Below are positions 1 to 7,600 of a stretch of DNA of 45,654 bases, one piece after another. Origin of the DNA: Flavobacterium muglaense. GTDB lineage: Bacteria > Bacteroidota > Bacteroidia > Flavobacteriales > Flavobacteriaceae. The notes beneath the pieces are model-generated. The model made no database searches and was not told the origin of the DNA. It saw only the letters and a program-made list of their open reading frames with translations. How positions within the stretch are numbered: the stretch's first letter is position 1; the number at the start of each line of letters is the position of its first letter. Where the stretch lies: the NCBI RefSeq assembly GCF_014305155.1, contig NZ_JACRUK010000031.1, positions 1 to 45,654 of the forward strand, written 5' to 3'. The position numbers and the translations under genes were made by a program.

Positions 1-139
1 CTAATTATTAAGATGATGAAGCATAAACACATTGGATTACAAATAATTAAAATAAGTACATAACTTTACACCTCTATTAAATTATCAGAATCAGAAAAGA
101 AAATACTAACTTGATTTTGTTGTTTAGAAATGTAAAACA
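1..139. other. AT-rich flank, no gene seen
   Basis: No convincing reading frame, RNA or repeat is visible. The immunity gene expected downstream of the minus-strand toxin fragment at 140 would lie to the left, outside the window. Confidence 0.5.
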
Positions 140-918
140 TCATTTAACTTTTATAAAATTGTAAAAAGAGTTAGAGGTGTTTGAAATTATATCCTTGAAT
201 TGTTCAATTGGTGTTTTAAGAGCTGTATCGGATAAATCAAACATTGCTTTTAGATCCTCATTCCCCCAAATCACTTCAAAAACCTCATTTCCTTGTTGTT
301 TTAGTGTTTGCGTTGTTGCATTGTACATCATATCTTTAAAAACAGTTTTTACCCAATCTTCTTTAGAAGTATTGTTTGTTCCAGCTAGTTTTTTGGCATC
401 AAAATAATAGTTTATTTTGCTCATAGAGCTTACTGCTGTAGCAGATAATAACGCCTTAAATTGCTTGAATGAATTACCTGTTAAACTAGTTTTAAAATAA
501 GAGAATGCTCCGCTACTGCTACTTGCTGCTTCGGGATCGTCTTTGTCTGCTGTTGCCCCTCTTGTATTACTCCAACTTTTAAACTCGCAATATACTCCAT
601 TATTTACAACATCTGGTTCACAACTTGCTGCAGGCTTTAAATCTGTATATTCATAAGCTGTAATGTTATTAAATAATGTTGGGTTATTTCTTATTACTTC
701 AATGATATAATATTCGGCTTCTCTTGATCTATCTGCCGAAGTTATTAATAGGCTTTTTACATTGCTACGTCCAGTAGCACTTTTAAAATGACTCGCAAAA
801 TAATTCAAATCTAGTAAATATTGATCCATTGGTTGTATAAAATCTACTCCAGAATCACCACATGTATTACATTTTGGTCTTTCATTTGTTTTGACCAAAG
901 TTTTAATTCCATTATATT
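140..918 (-). pseudogene. Orphan polymorphic-toxin C-terminal domain (PD-(D/E)xK-like nuclease), 3' part, split by RAYT element 1
   Basis: The frame is open on the minus strand from 918 to the stop at 140. The only initiator near the front is a TTG at 898-896, but the frame continues in phase past it, so this looks like the 3' part of a longer gene. A Cys pair (CNTCGDSG) lies near the front, followed by PDVV and, about ten residues on, YCEFKSW. That arrangement fits a PD-(D/E)xK nuclease active site (D, then ExK). The C-terminal half is helical and Ser/Thr/Asn-rich, with no signal peptide. Its upstream end coincides with the left tip of a RAYT element at 919, and the missing 5' codons are at 2000-2072. 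Context and motif suggest a polymorphic-toxin tip. Nuclease activity is inferred from one motif only, and the fragment is probably not expressed as a functional toxin. Confidence 0.6.
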
Positions 919-994
919 CCCCGCTCCCCGAAGTCTTCTAGAAAACATAAATGTTGATGTAGAACGCTGTGCGAAGTCTCCCGACTTCGTACCC
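919..994. repeat. REP palindrome, left end of element 1
   Basis: The unit contains the imperfect palindrome GCGAAGTCTCCCGACTTCG and a GC-rich tip. Positions 966-994 are the exact reverse complement of 1705-1733. It recurs at 3141-3216. Confidence 0.8.
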
Positions 995-1025
995 ACTCCT
1001 ATATGCCGTTCCAATTTTCTAAAAC

Positions 1026-1625
1026 TCAATGTTCATTATATTTTGTAAAATTATTCAAATTTAGAACATCAACAATAGGAATATCTGCTTTTTCTATTTT
1101 TAATAAACCTGTATCCGAAACATAATTACTGGCACTGGAATAAATATAATGGGATGCTTTCTCTACAATTCCTACACGAACAGGATTTAAGTGAATATAA
1201 TCCAATTTTGACCACATAAACTTGTTACTATAAATTTCTTCTGGGTGATTGCCATATTGCCAAAACTGATAATTTTTGTTTCTGGAATGACTTTCGGTTG
1301 CTAATTTAAAACGCTCCAACATCCACTCTCTTCTGCTTTCGGGATCTGATTTTATTTTTTCTATAATTTTTGTGGCTGTAAATTGCTTAAAATCTCGCAA
1401 TAAATCCGACAACTCGCCATCGCCAGATTGAACTATCATGTGAATATGATTGCTCATAATTACATAGCCATACAAAACCATTGCCTTTTCTTTGATGCAA
1501 AAATCCAAACAGGCTACAACGATATCTCTATAATTTTTTCTTGTAAAAACATCTATCTAGTCTACAACTGTTGCTGTTACAAAATGTGGCAAAGTTTGGT
1601 CTCTTATTTTGTACCCTTCTGACAT
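1026..1625 (-). pseudogene. REP-associated tyrosine transposase (RAYT), copy 1, in-frame amber
   Basis: This is a Y1/HUH transposase of the IS200-like RAYT family (199 codons from ATG at 1625). The HUH-type metal site is visible as SNHIHM after an alternating beta strand (MVLYGYVIM). A downstream helix reads LLRDFKQFTATKIIEKI, and the end contains HLNPVRVGIV. By comparison with copy 2, the codon after VVD is TAG (1559-1557) where copy 2 has TGG, so a W-to-amber change cuts the product after 22 residues. The remainder reads open from an internal ATG at 1508. Such enzymes move or copy the flanking REP palindromes. Without its N-terminal strand this copy is unlikely to be active. Confidence 0.8.
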
Positions 1626-1704
1626 ATTTTTTGTTAAAATATAATGGTTTTTTACTACAAATAAATATTTGTTTTACTTGATTAACTGTGTGGATTATAG
1701 GAAC

Positions 1705-1999
1705 GGGTACGAAGTCGGGAGACTTCGCACAGCACGCCCCTAGTTTTAATAACGTTTATCTTTTAAGGAACTCTTCGGAGAGCGGAGACATTCGCACAGC
1801 ACAGCCGATATTTTAGAACTTTTGTTTGATAGGGAGACTTCGGAGAGCTGGGTACGAAGTCGGGAGACTTCGCACAGCACGCCCCTAGTTTTAATAACGT
1901 TTATCTTTTAAGGAACTCTTCGGAGAGCGGGAGACTTCGCACAGCATGCCCCTAGTTTTAATAACGTTTATCTTTTAAGGAACTCTTCGGAGAGCGGGG
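1705..1999. repeat. Cluster of three REP units
   Basis: The unit, roughly 80 bp, begins GGGTACGAAGTCGGGAGACT, passes through CGCCCCTAGTTTTAATAACG and ends CTCTTCGGAGAGCGGGG. Copies begin at 1705 (degenerate right part up to about 1849), 1850 and 1929. The same unit occurs once at 3925-4007. The cluster looks like serial duplication at the right end of element 1. Confidence 0.8.
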
Positions 2000-2072
2000 C
2001 TAAATACCTACCAACTTTTCCAGTACTAATTTCAAGTTCTCTCCACTCTATCCAATCTCTATCGTAGAGTAT
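2000..2072 (-). pseudogene. 5' remnant of the orphan toxin split by element 1
   Basis: Read on the minus strand, these 24 codons give ILYDRDWIEWRELEISTGKV followed by GRYL, plus one leftover base. They follow in frame directly after the TAA stop (2075-2073) of the putative immunity gene. Joining base 2000 to base 918 restores GRYL-E-YNGIKT with no frame change, so this is the front part of the fragment at 140-918. There is no start codon, as is usual for displaced orphan toxin tips that are only expressed after recombination with a full-length toxin gene (inference). Confidence 0.6.
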
Positions 2073-2630
2073 TTAAAAATGTAAATCTTTTGGTAAACGT
2101 TCTAATTTTATTAAATCATCATAATTACCAAATTCAGGGTAATTTTCCCATAAATCACTAACATCTATGGGTTCTTGTGCAGTTAAAATTTCTTGTTCGT
2201 TCTCAAAATAAGAGATTATTTTTAATTCTCCATTTGGTTCAAAATTATAGTTGGTTCGTTTAATTGCATCTTCATTATTTCCATCAAATTGAGCAAAAGA
2301 AGCTTGTTTCATAAATAGTTTATTGGGTTCAAATTCATCAAATGAATAACTTAAATATACTCTATTGAATTCATCCAAAAAACCAATATAAAAGAATCCT
2401 GCATTGCACTCCATAAAACAAAAAGGCTTTTCATTATCAAAAAAAGTAGCAAAATAAGTTTGTTTTTTATCGTGAGCTTCTGATGAGGCTAGTTCAAGCA
2501 TTCCTTCTTGGTTTTTACGTCTTGAATATCTGGTTTTGTTAAAATCATCTAATTTTGAAAGAGTTATTGATTCAGTTGCTAATTCTTTGTAACCTCTATT
2601 CCATTTATAGTATTTAAATTTCATCATCAT
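2073..2630 (-). CDS. Putative immunity protein to the adjacent toxin fragment
   Basis: A 185-aa acidic, aromatic-rich soluble protein with no signal peptide or membrane segment. I do not recognise a named family. Its ATG (2630-2628) overlaps the TGA stop (2629-2627) of the upstream toxin fragment, giving ATGA coupling, the usual arrangement of polymorphic toxin and immunity pairs. Small size, acidity and position directly behind a toxin tip support an immunity role by context only. Its stop is followed in frame by the remnant of a second toxin tip. The gene itself looks intact, which fits retention of immunity after the toxin lost its front. Confidence 0.6.
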   Translation of the reverse strand: MMMKFKYYKWNRGYKELATESITLSKLDDFNKTRYSRRKNQEGMLELASSEAHDKKQTYFATFFDNEKPFCFMECNAGFFYIGFLDEFNRVYLSYSFDEFEPNKLFMKQASFAQFDGNNEDAIKRTNYNFEPNGELKIISYFENEQEILTAQEPIDVSDLWENYPEFGNYDDLIKLERLPKDLHF

Positions 2631-3140
2631 TTATATATTTTACCATTAATGTCTCTTATTTTTATATCATTATCTCTTGCATACTTTAAAATTGTATACG
2701 ATATTTTACCACTTTTCTGTGCAGGGATTTCTAGTATCAAATCTCCTTTTATCTCCTTTACATCTTTCAATGCTTTATTCGATCCATTGATATTAGAATC
2801 AACTTGTGCTATTTTTGCATTTACAGGATATTTGCTTTTTAATTCTTTAATGTATTGTAATCCTGTTGTTTCTTGTATGTCATCAAATTGTGTAAACTTT
2901 CGAGATATTATTTCACCTTTTACATTGTTATAGGAGTCTAATATTACATATTTCCCTTTGCCACCTAGTCCTACCGGTTTTTCCAAATATATTTCATTAT
3001 GAGGATAAAAAGAAGCGCGCTCCTTATTAAATTTATTTCCATCCCGGACTTTTTGTAACCATTCGGGTAATTTTTTTTGTTTGGCAACATCATCTAATTT
3101 CTGAAAATCTTTCCATTCATCTATCAATCCGAAATTATCT
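2627..3140 (-). pseudogene. Polymorphic-toxin C-terminal domain, 5' end cut by RAYT element 2
   Basis: The frame is open from the element 2 tip (3141) to TGA at 2627. The track-like start is only a TTG at 3127, and the frame continues upstream as DNFG-LIDEWKDF, so the front is missing. The domain carries EIISRKFTQFDD, ELKSKYP, and a C-terminal block with LILEIPAQKSGKIS and IRDINGKIYK. I recall this C-terminal pattern from toxin tips in Bacteroidota but cannot assign a Pfam family, so the activity is unknown (possibly nuclease-like). It is followed by an ATGA-overlapping immunity candidate. Removing element 2 joins the frame to the RT stop codon at 4016-4018 after three more codons, so no long toxin body remains next to it. 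Confidence 0.6.
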
Positions 3141-3216
3141 CCCCGCTCCCCGAAGTCTTCTAGAAAACATAAATGTTGATGTAGAACGCTGTGCGAAGTC
3201 TCTCGACTTCGTACCC
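3141..3216. repeat. REP palindrome, left end of element 2
   Basis: Same unit as 919-994. The palindrome core has one change relative to element 1 (TCTCTCGAC instead of TCTCCCGAC), which weakens the inverted match to its right end. Confidence 0.75.
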
Positions 3217-3247
3217 ACTCCTATATGCCGTTCCAATTTTCTAAAAC

Positions 3248-3845
3248 TCAATATTCATTATATTTTGTGAAATTATTCAAATTTAGAACATCAACAATAG
3301 GAATATCTGCTTTTTCTATTTTTAATAAACCTGTATCCGAAACATAATTACTGGCACTGGAATAAATATAATGGGATGCTTTCTCTACAATTCCTGCACG
3401 AACAGGATTTAAGTGAATATCATCCAACTTTGACCACATAAACTTGTTACTATAAATTTCTTCTGGGTGATTGCCATACTTCCAAAACTGATAATTTTTG
3501 TTTCTGGAATGACTTTCGGTTGCTAATTTAAAACGCTCCAACACCAGCTCTTCTGCTTTCGGGATCTGATTTTATTTTTTCTATAATTTTTGTGGCTGTA
3601 AATTTCTTAAAATCTCGCAATAAATCCGACAACTCGCCATCGCCAGATTGAACTACCATGTGAATATGATTGCTCATAATAACATAGCCATACAAAATCA
3701 TTGCCTTTTCTTTGATGCAAAAATACAAACAGCCTACAACGATGTCTCTATAATTTTTTCTTGTAAAAACATCAACCCAGTCTACAACTGTTGCTGTTAC
3801 AAAATGTGGCAAAGTTTGGTCTCTTATTTTGTAGCCTTCTGACAT
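3248..3845 (-). pseudogene. REP-associated tyrosine transposase (RAYT), copy 2, frameshifted
   Basis: Same transposase as copy 1, here with an intact N-terminus: ATG at 3845, TGG in place of the amber, HUH-type site SNHIHM. Near 3541-3545 the sequence is 2 bp shorter than copy 1 (ACCAGCTC against ATCCACTCTC), which shifts the frame after DPESRR. The C-terminal half continues in another frame from 3544 to 3248. The two copies therefore carry different, independent inactivating lesions. Confidence 0.8.
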
Positions 3846-3924
3846 ATTTTTTGTTTAAATATAATGGTTTTTTACTACAAATAAATATTTGTTTTGCTTG
3901 ATTAACTGTGTGGATTATAGGAAC

Positions 3925-4007
3925 GGGTACGAAGTCGGGAGACTTCGCACAGCACGCCCCTAGTTTTAATAACGTTTATCTTTTAAGGAACTCTTCGGAG
4001 AGCGGGG
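3925..4007. repeat. REP unit, right end of element 2
   Basis: Single copy of the unit described for 1705-1999, starting GGGTACGAAGTCGGGAGACT and ending GAGAGCGGGG. Confidence 0.8.
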
Positions 4008-4015
4008 AAAGGAGA

Positions 4016-5626
4016 TTATCCTCTCAAATGCTTAGCAATAGCTGAATTAGCTACGTGTTTACTTTTTTTAATCTGTTTTTGAAATGAATCCGTTTGAAAC
4101 TCTTCACAACAACGCAAGATATAACTATGATAATTAGCTTGTTTTTTATTATTTCGTTCACTAAATTTAAATTCATAGAACCCTCTGCCATTTAAAACAA
4201 GATTATACCTCATTTTTTTCTTGAGTTTTTGTTCAGTCAAATCACCATCTTTAAATTTCACGGGGAGATTGTATATTCTTCTAATTTGATTTTTAAAAAC
4301 AGCTTTTTTTGTATTTGGATTTTCTTCGATTAATTTTAAAGTTCTTTTACATTTTCTTTTTACAGTCGAAATTATCTTTCTATAATACTTTGCCAAATTG
4401 GTAGATTTGATACCAGTGTGATAACCTCTAAACTCAAAACCTAAATAAGACATAGCAGAAGATACTTCTGAGCCATCTTCTTTTATTCTAAAACACTCTA
4501 ATCTGCTATTATCATTTGAAATTTTCACATTTTTAAAAACAAATTTCTCCGTTTTTTCCTTACTAATTTTAACTGCATATTTTTTCTCTAATTCATTGAT
4601 TCCTTTTTCAATTTCATTACTTAAATTCTTTTCACAAACAATAAATATATCATCGGAATACCTTCTATAATATGCATTTAAAGGTTTTACCCACCGATTA
4701 ACTATTTCTAAGTCAAAATCAAATAGATAAAGATTAGCCAAAACTGCACTAATAGGTAGCCCTTGTGGAATTCCAATCTTTACAGGTTTATCATTTGGTA
4801 GTTTTTTAGAAAATGGATTAGAATAAATTGATAAGTCTCCATTTTTTATACTTTGTCTAAAATCTTCATTCGACTCAAAAAAACATCTAAATCCTTTTGT
4901 TTTTCGGACATGAGCAAGCTTACTTTCATCGTAAGGAGCTTTTCTACCATTTTCAGTCTTTCTTACTCTCAAATCATCCAATAAAACATACTTAAAGTCT
5001 GTACATGCCTTAAATACTCGATAATGGTCCTTTGGAAGTTCTTTTTCATTTAAAACCCTACACCATTGTTCTTTTAAAATCTTATGATCTAAAGTCGAAA
5101 AAAAACTTTTTAAATCAATTGCTAAAACTGATACTTCAGCACCATTTTTGGTTCTTTCTTTAATTTCGTCAAAACATTCTTTTGCAAAATGAATATTGGA
5201 TTTACCTTTTTCCGAACCCTTAAATGTTTCAATTTTTCGATAAGCAATAACGGCTTGATCTTGTAAAGGTTCTTTTCCTAACAATTTTTCGTATCCCTCT
5301 TTTATTATGTCAGCGTAATATCCAAATACTAATGAATCCATGTGACTAGCATAATGTAAAGGCCTATCTTTTGATTTTTTGACGGGATGTAATGATTTTA
5401 GACGATAATGCGTGTGCTTTCTTTGGCTAGTAGTATGTTTCTTAGCATTGCCTTTCTTGAATTTCCTATCAGAAATGATAGTGTGAATTAATGGATAAAA
5501 AGCATAAGTTTCGATATACTTTTTACTAGTAACCTTTTTTATTAGTAAATCTGAATTAGTTCCTAATTCTAATGATGGTGACACATGTAAATATCCTTTT
5601 TCTTTCAGCCAACTCGGTCTTTCCAT
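4016..5626 (-). CDS. Stand-alone reverse transcriptase, antiviral UG/DRT type
   Basis: A 536-aa RNA-directed DNA polymerase. Visible motifs: RPLHYASHMDS near residues 88-98, IAYRK near 127-131, motif A AIDLKSFFSTLDH with D171, the palm motif GIPQGLPIS at 285-293, and catalytic YSDD at 323-326. LGFEFRG follows near 400, then a basic C-terminal region likely to act as the thumb. No group II maturase, endonuclease or integrase domain is seen and no intron structure is evident. The RPx-YASH and AYRK block before motif A resembles unknown-group RTs that include defence-associated RTs such as DRT2. The subgroup is inferred from memory, not a search. The ATG at 5626 lies 12 nt beyond a poly-T tract ending a predicted structured RNA upstream, the layout known for DRT2 and DRT9, where the upstream ncRNA is the template. 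Residues for catalysis look intact. Confidence 0.85.
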   Translation of the reverse strand: MERPSWLKEKGYLHVSPSLELGTNSDLLIKKVTSKKYIETYAFYPLIHTIISDRKFKKGNAKKHTTSQRKHTHYRLKSLHPVKKSKDRPLHYASHMDSLVFGYYADIIKEGYEKLLGKEPLQDQAVIAYRKIETFKGSEKGKSNIHFAKECFDEIKERTKNGAEVSVLAIDLKSFFSTLDHKILKEQWCRVLNEKELPKDHYRVFKACTDFKYVLLDDLRVRKTENGRKAPYDESKLAHVRKTKGFRCFFESNEDFRQSIKNGDLSIYSNPFSKKLPNDKPVKIGIPQGLPISAVLANLYLFDFDLEIVNRWVKPLNAYYRRYSDDIFIVCEKNLSNEIEKGINELEKKYAVKISKEKTEKFVFKNVKISNDNSRLECFRIKEDGSEVSSAMSYLGFEFRGYHTGIKSTNLAKYYRKIISTVKRKCKRTLKLIEENPNTKKAVFKNQIRRIYNLPVKFKDGDLTEQKLKKKMRYNLVLNGRGFYEFKFSERNNKKQANYHSYILRCCEEFQTDSFQKQIKKSKHVANSAIAKHLRG

Positions 5627-5637
5627 AATCCAATTTT

Positions 5638-5983
5638 AAAAAAGAATCTGCGAGTAACAATAGCGTTTAAAAATTACATACCTAATAAATAAGCTGGATC
5701 GGTACCCAATTACTGAGTCATTGGTTTTGTACTAAATATTATATAATACCTATGAAACATCAAATAGATTGCTTAAATTTGCTCATATCGTTCTTAACGA
5801 ATGAACCTATAATAACTCTAATCAAAGTTCTAATTATACTCTTACGGTATCTCCTGGTTAAAGGATATGACCAAAAGATTGTTAAATCTCATTTCCTAAT
5901 ATACCTTTTTGTATAAAAGTAAAACAGAATTAATTCTGCTTTGCGATCCACACAACTGTAATTCAACTCTTCTCGCAGATTCT
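5638..5983 (-). ncRNA. Putative structured ncRNA partner of the reverse transcriptase
   Basis: The gap between the RT and the divergent gene contains a perfect 12-bp inverted repeat, AGAATCTGCGAG (5643-5654) and CTCGCAGATTCT (5972-5983), which would close a transcript of about 345 nt. A perfect -7 box TAAATTTG (5994-5987, minus strand) lies 3 nt upstream of the 5' arm. The 3' arm runs straight into six Ts (5643-5638). Internal hairpins include TCAT-A-TCGTT/AACGA-ATGA at 5783-5804, GTAC-CCAAT/ATTGG-GTAC across 5702-5732, the palindrome CAGAATTAATTCTG at 5925-5938, and TATAC/GTATA near 5900-5914. Together these suggest a dedicated RNA co-encoded with the RT, probably a template or guide. Function, ends and class are inference; no homologue was looked up. 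Confidence 0.55.
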
Positions 5984-5986
5984 CTT

Positions 5987-5994
5987 CAAATTTA
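5987..5994 (-). promoter_or_regulatory. Likely promoter -7 box of the ncRNA/RT unit
   Basis: TAAATTTG fits the Bacteroidota -7 consensus TAnnTTTG exactly and would place the start at about 5983-5980, on the 5' arm of the closing stem. No TTG -33 element is found at the usual 17-23 nt distance; the nearest is about 30 nt away. Confidence 0.5.
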
Positions 5995-6038
5995 ATAATA
6001 AAATTCATATATTCGGTGTTTAATCAACAAAACTAAAT

Positions 6039-7400
6039 ATGAGCCAATTTAAAAGAGGTAATTTGATTGTTTTTAAAACACACCCATTTATAGATAAGCA
6101 TACAAATATTAAAATTTCAGCTTTTCCAGAGTATACTTCGCCAATACTGATTATAAAAGAAGTAAAAGATAAAACCTTTGAAAAAGGAACAGGAAGAGAT
6201 AATGGCCAACAATTAAATTGCATTTACTATAACTCTAGAGATGGAAAATTTACAGAAAAGTGGATTAGTAGTCAACTTATCAATCAAATTTCTTTCTCTG
6301 TAGAAAATAATAAAATACTTAGGGAACTTGATTTTAAAAAAGAATTAGAAAGTTCAGGAAAAGAACTCATAAGTAAAAACTATGATAATTTAATTAGAAC
6401 TACTTATTTAAATAAAAAAGTAGTTTTAAAAAGTGTTGATTTAGAATTATTTAAAAATAAAGTAAATCGCACTAAGGAAAATGGAGAACTTTTAGAAACA
6501 AATCATTTAGAATTTTTACCGCCAGTTATGACTGTAATAGCCTTTAAATATTCTGATGAAAAACATAAATATTGCGAAAAAACAGGCTTACCATTAATTG
6601 AATTAAAATGCAAATGGTACAACTCCAGCTCTAAAACTTTTTCTGAATCATTTTTCCATTATGACATTTTATATTCTATTACGGAAACACAAAATTTGAT
6701 TAACAAAGATGATTTGCTAAATGATGCCGTTAAGTCAATGGAAGAAAATACATTTTTTATTTTTCCGTTAGAAAAACCATTTATTTTAGAAGGAGATTCG
6801 GATGACAAAAAAATAACCACAACTATTGGGCAATCTCATTCAATAATATTTAAACATTACTTTTATCAAATGAATTATTTTGATTTTATAACTCAAAAGA
6901 AATCTACGATAACGATAGATTACACTTTTGACATAAAAAATGAAATAGATATTTTCGGAAAAAGATACCCTAGTTATAACAATAAATATAAATTTGAAAT
7001 ATCAGATTGTAAATTTGAAATAGGTAATTATTACCATATAATTTATAAAGATGCGTTCCTTAATGTAACCAAACGAATAGTAAAAGTAAAAGATTTTTTT
7101 ATTCATATAAAGGATTTTAAGAAATTTAAAGAGGATTATCAAGAATTAGATTCTTGGAAACCTGAAAAAAACATCAATTTTGTTAATTTTAAATATCTTG
7201 AAAATGGTAAAATAACTATAAATCTTGACGGCGAAACAATAACCAATAACACTTTGCCAAAAATAGTATTTAAAGACAAAAATTTAGAAATAATGCTAAA
7301 TACAAATTGCTTATTAAGAAGAGGTAAAATACGTAATTTTAAACTAAGTCAAATATCAGAAGTACGAGAGATAATAAAGGGAGAAACTATTTTTGAATAA
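6039..7400 (+). CDS. Unknown 453-aa protein divergent from the RT locus
   Basis: I do not recognise this protein. It is Lys/Asn/Ile-rich, soluble, and has no signal peptide or membrane segment. It seems built from several small beta-rich modules with similar openings: FKRGNLIVFKT near the start, KFEIGNYYHIIYKD near residues 325-340, and NINFVNFKYLENGK near 385-398, suggesting repeated SH3-like barrels. The segment LPLIELKCKWYNS is near the middle. It starts about 55 bp from the ncRNA 5' end in the opposite direction and shares the very high AT content of the island. Position suggests an accessory gene of the RT locus, but it could equally be an unrelated cargo gene. Start chosen as the first ATG after the divergent promoter region. 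Confidence 0.75.
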   Translation: MSQFKRGNLIVFKTHPFIDKHTNIKISAFPEYTSPILIIKEVKDKTFEKGTGRDNGQQLNCIYYNSRDGKFTEKWISSQLINQISFSVENNKILRELDFKKELESSGKELISKNYDNLIRTTYLNKKVVLKSVDLELFKNKVNRTKENGELLETNHLEFLPPVMTVIAFKYSDEKHKYCEKTGLPLIELKCKWYNSSSKTFSESFFHYDILYSITETQNLINKDDLLNDAVKSMEENTFFIFPLEKPFILEGDSDDKKITTTIGQSHSIIFKHYFYQMNYFDFITQKKSTITIDYTFDIKNEIDIFGKRYPSYNNKYKFEISDCKFEIGNYYHIIYKDAFLNVTKRIVKVKDFFIHIKDFKKFKEDYQELDSWKPEKNINFVNFKYLENGKITINLDGETITNNTLPKIVFKDKNLEIMLNTNCLLRRGKIRNFKLSQISEVREIIKGETIFE

Positions 7401-7410
7401 GAATTTCATT

Positions 7411-7570
7411 ACCCCCCCAATCCCCTAGCCCCGGGAGCAGTGAAAACCCCATGCCGGTGGAAAACCACTTTTACTGCTGCTGGCAGAGCGACCGGAGGAA
7501 GCTCCTGCAAGCGGCTAGTAAAAGGGTTTGAGACCAAATGGGTTGTAACGCATAACGGGAATTGCTCCTA
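7411..7570. repeat. GC-rich structured intergenic element
   Basis: The segment is markedly richer in GC than its flanks. CTAGCC near 7427 pairs with GGCTAG near 7516, GCAGTGAAAA pairs with TTTTACTGC, and CCGGAGGAAGCTCCTGC forms a small hairpin. It ends in GGGAATTGCTCC. I recall similar GAGCGACnGGAGGAAGCTCC blocks between genes in other Flavobacteriaceae, so this is probably a dispersed repeat rather than a gene. Confidence 0.5.
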
Positions 7571-7600
7571 AAAAAAAAAAACGCCCTTTTAAAGGACGCT
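7570..7600 (-). terminator. Terminator of cobA
   Basis: The hairpin AGCGTCCTTT/AAAAGGGCGT with one mismatch is followed by a run of about eleven Ts on the minus strand. The cobA stop codon (7591-7589) lies inside the hairpin. Confidence 0.85.

Larger units (their letters stand above)
919..1999. mobile_element. RAYT/REP element 1 (1081 bp)
   Basis: The element is bounded by CCCCGCTCCCCG at 919-930 and AGAGCGGGG ending at 1999. A 29-bp perfect inverted repeat (966-994 against 1705-1733) brackets a decayed IS200-type transposase gene on the minus strand. To the right of the gene are two further REP units. The element interrupts a toxin frame with no target-site duplication, as expected for HUH/Y1 transposition. 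A close relative lies at 3141-4007. The boundaries rest on the tips shared by the two copies and on exact restoration of the host frame. Confidence 0.8.
3141..4007. mobile_element. RAYT/REP element 2 (867 bp)
   Basis: Same tips as element 1 (CCCCGCTCCCCG at 3141, AGAGCGGGG ending 4007) and near-identical interior, but only one REP unit at the right end. It contains a frameshifted RAYT gene. It lies between a beheaded toxin fragment and the RT gene, only 8 bp from the RT stop codon. Confidence 0.8.

Noticed and set aside
844..1029. Minus-strand frame spanning the element 1 tip
   Set aside because: It crosses the REP into the toxin fragment out of frame with it.
4016..5626. Group II intron maturase or retron
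   Set aside because: No maturase/endonuclease domains or intron domain V-like end were seen, and the upstream RNA lacks an evident short msr/msd layout. A retron is not fully excluded.
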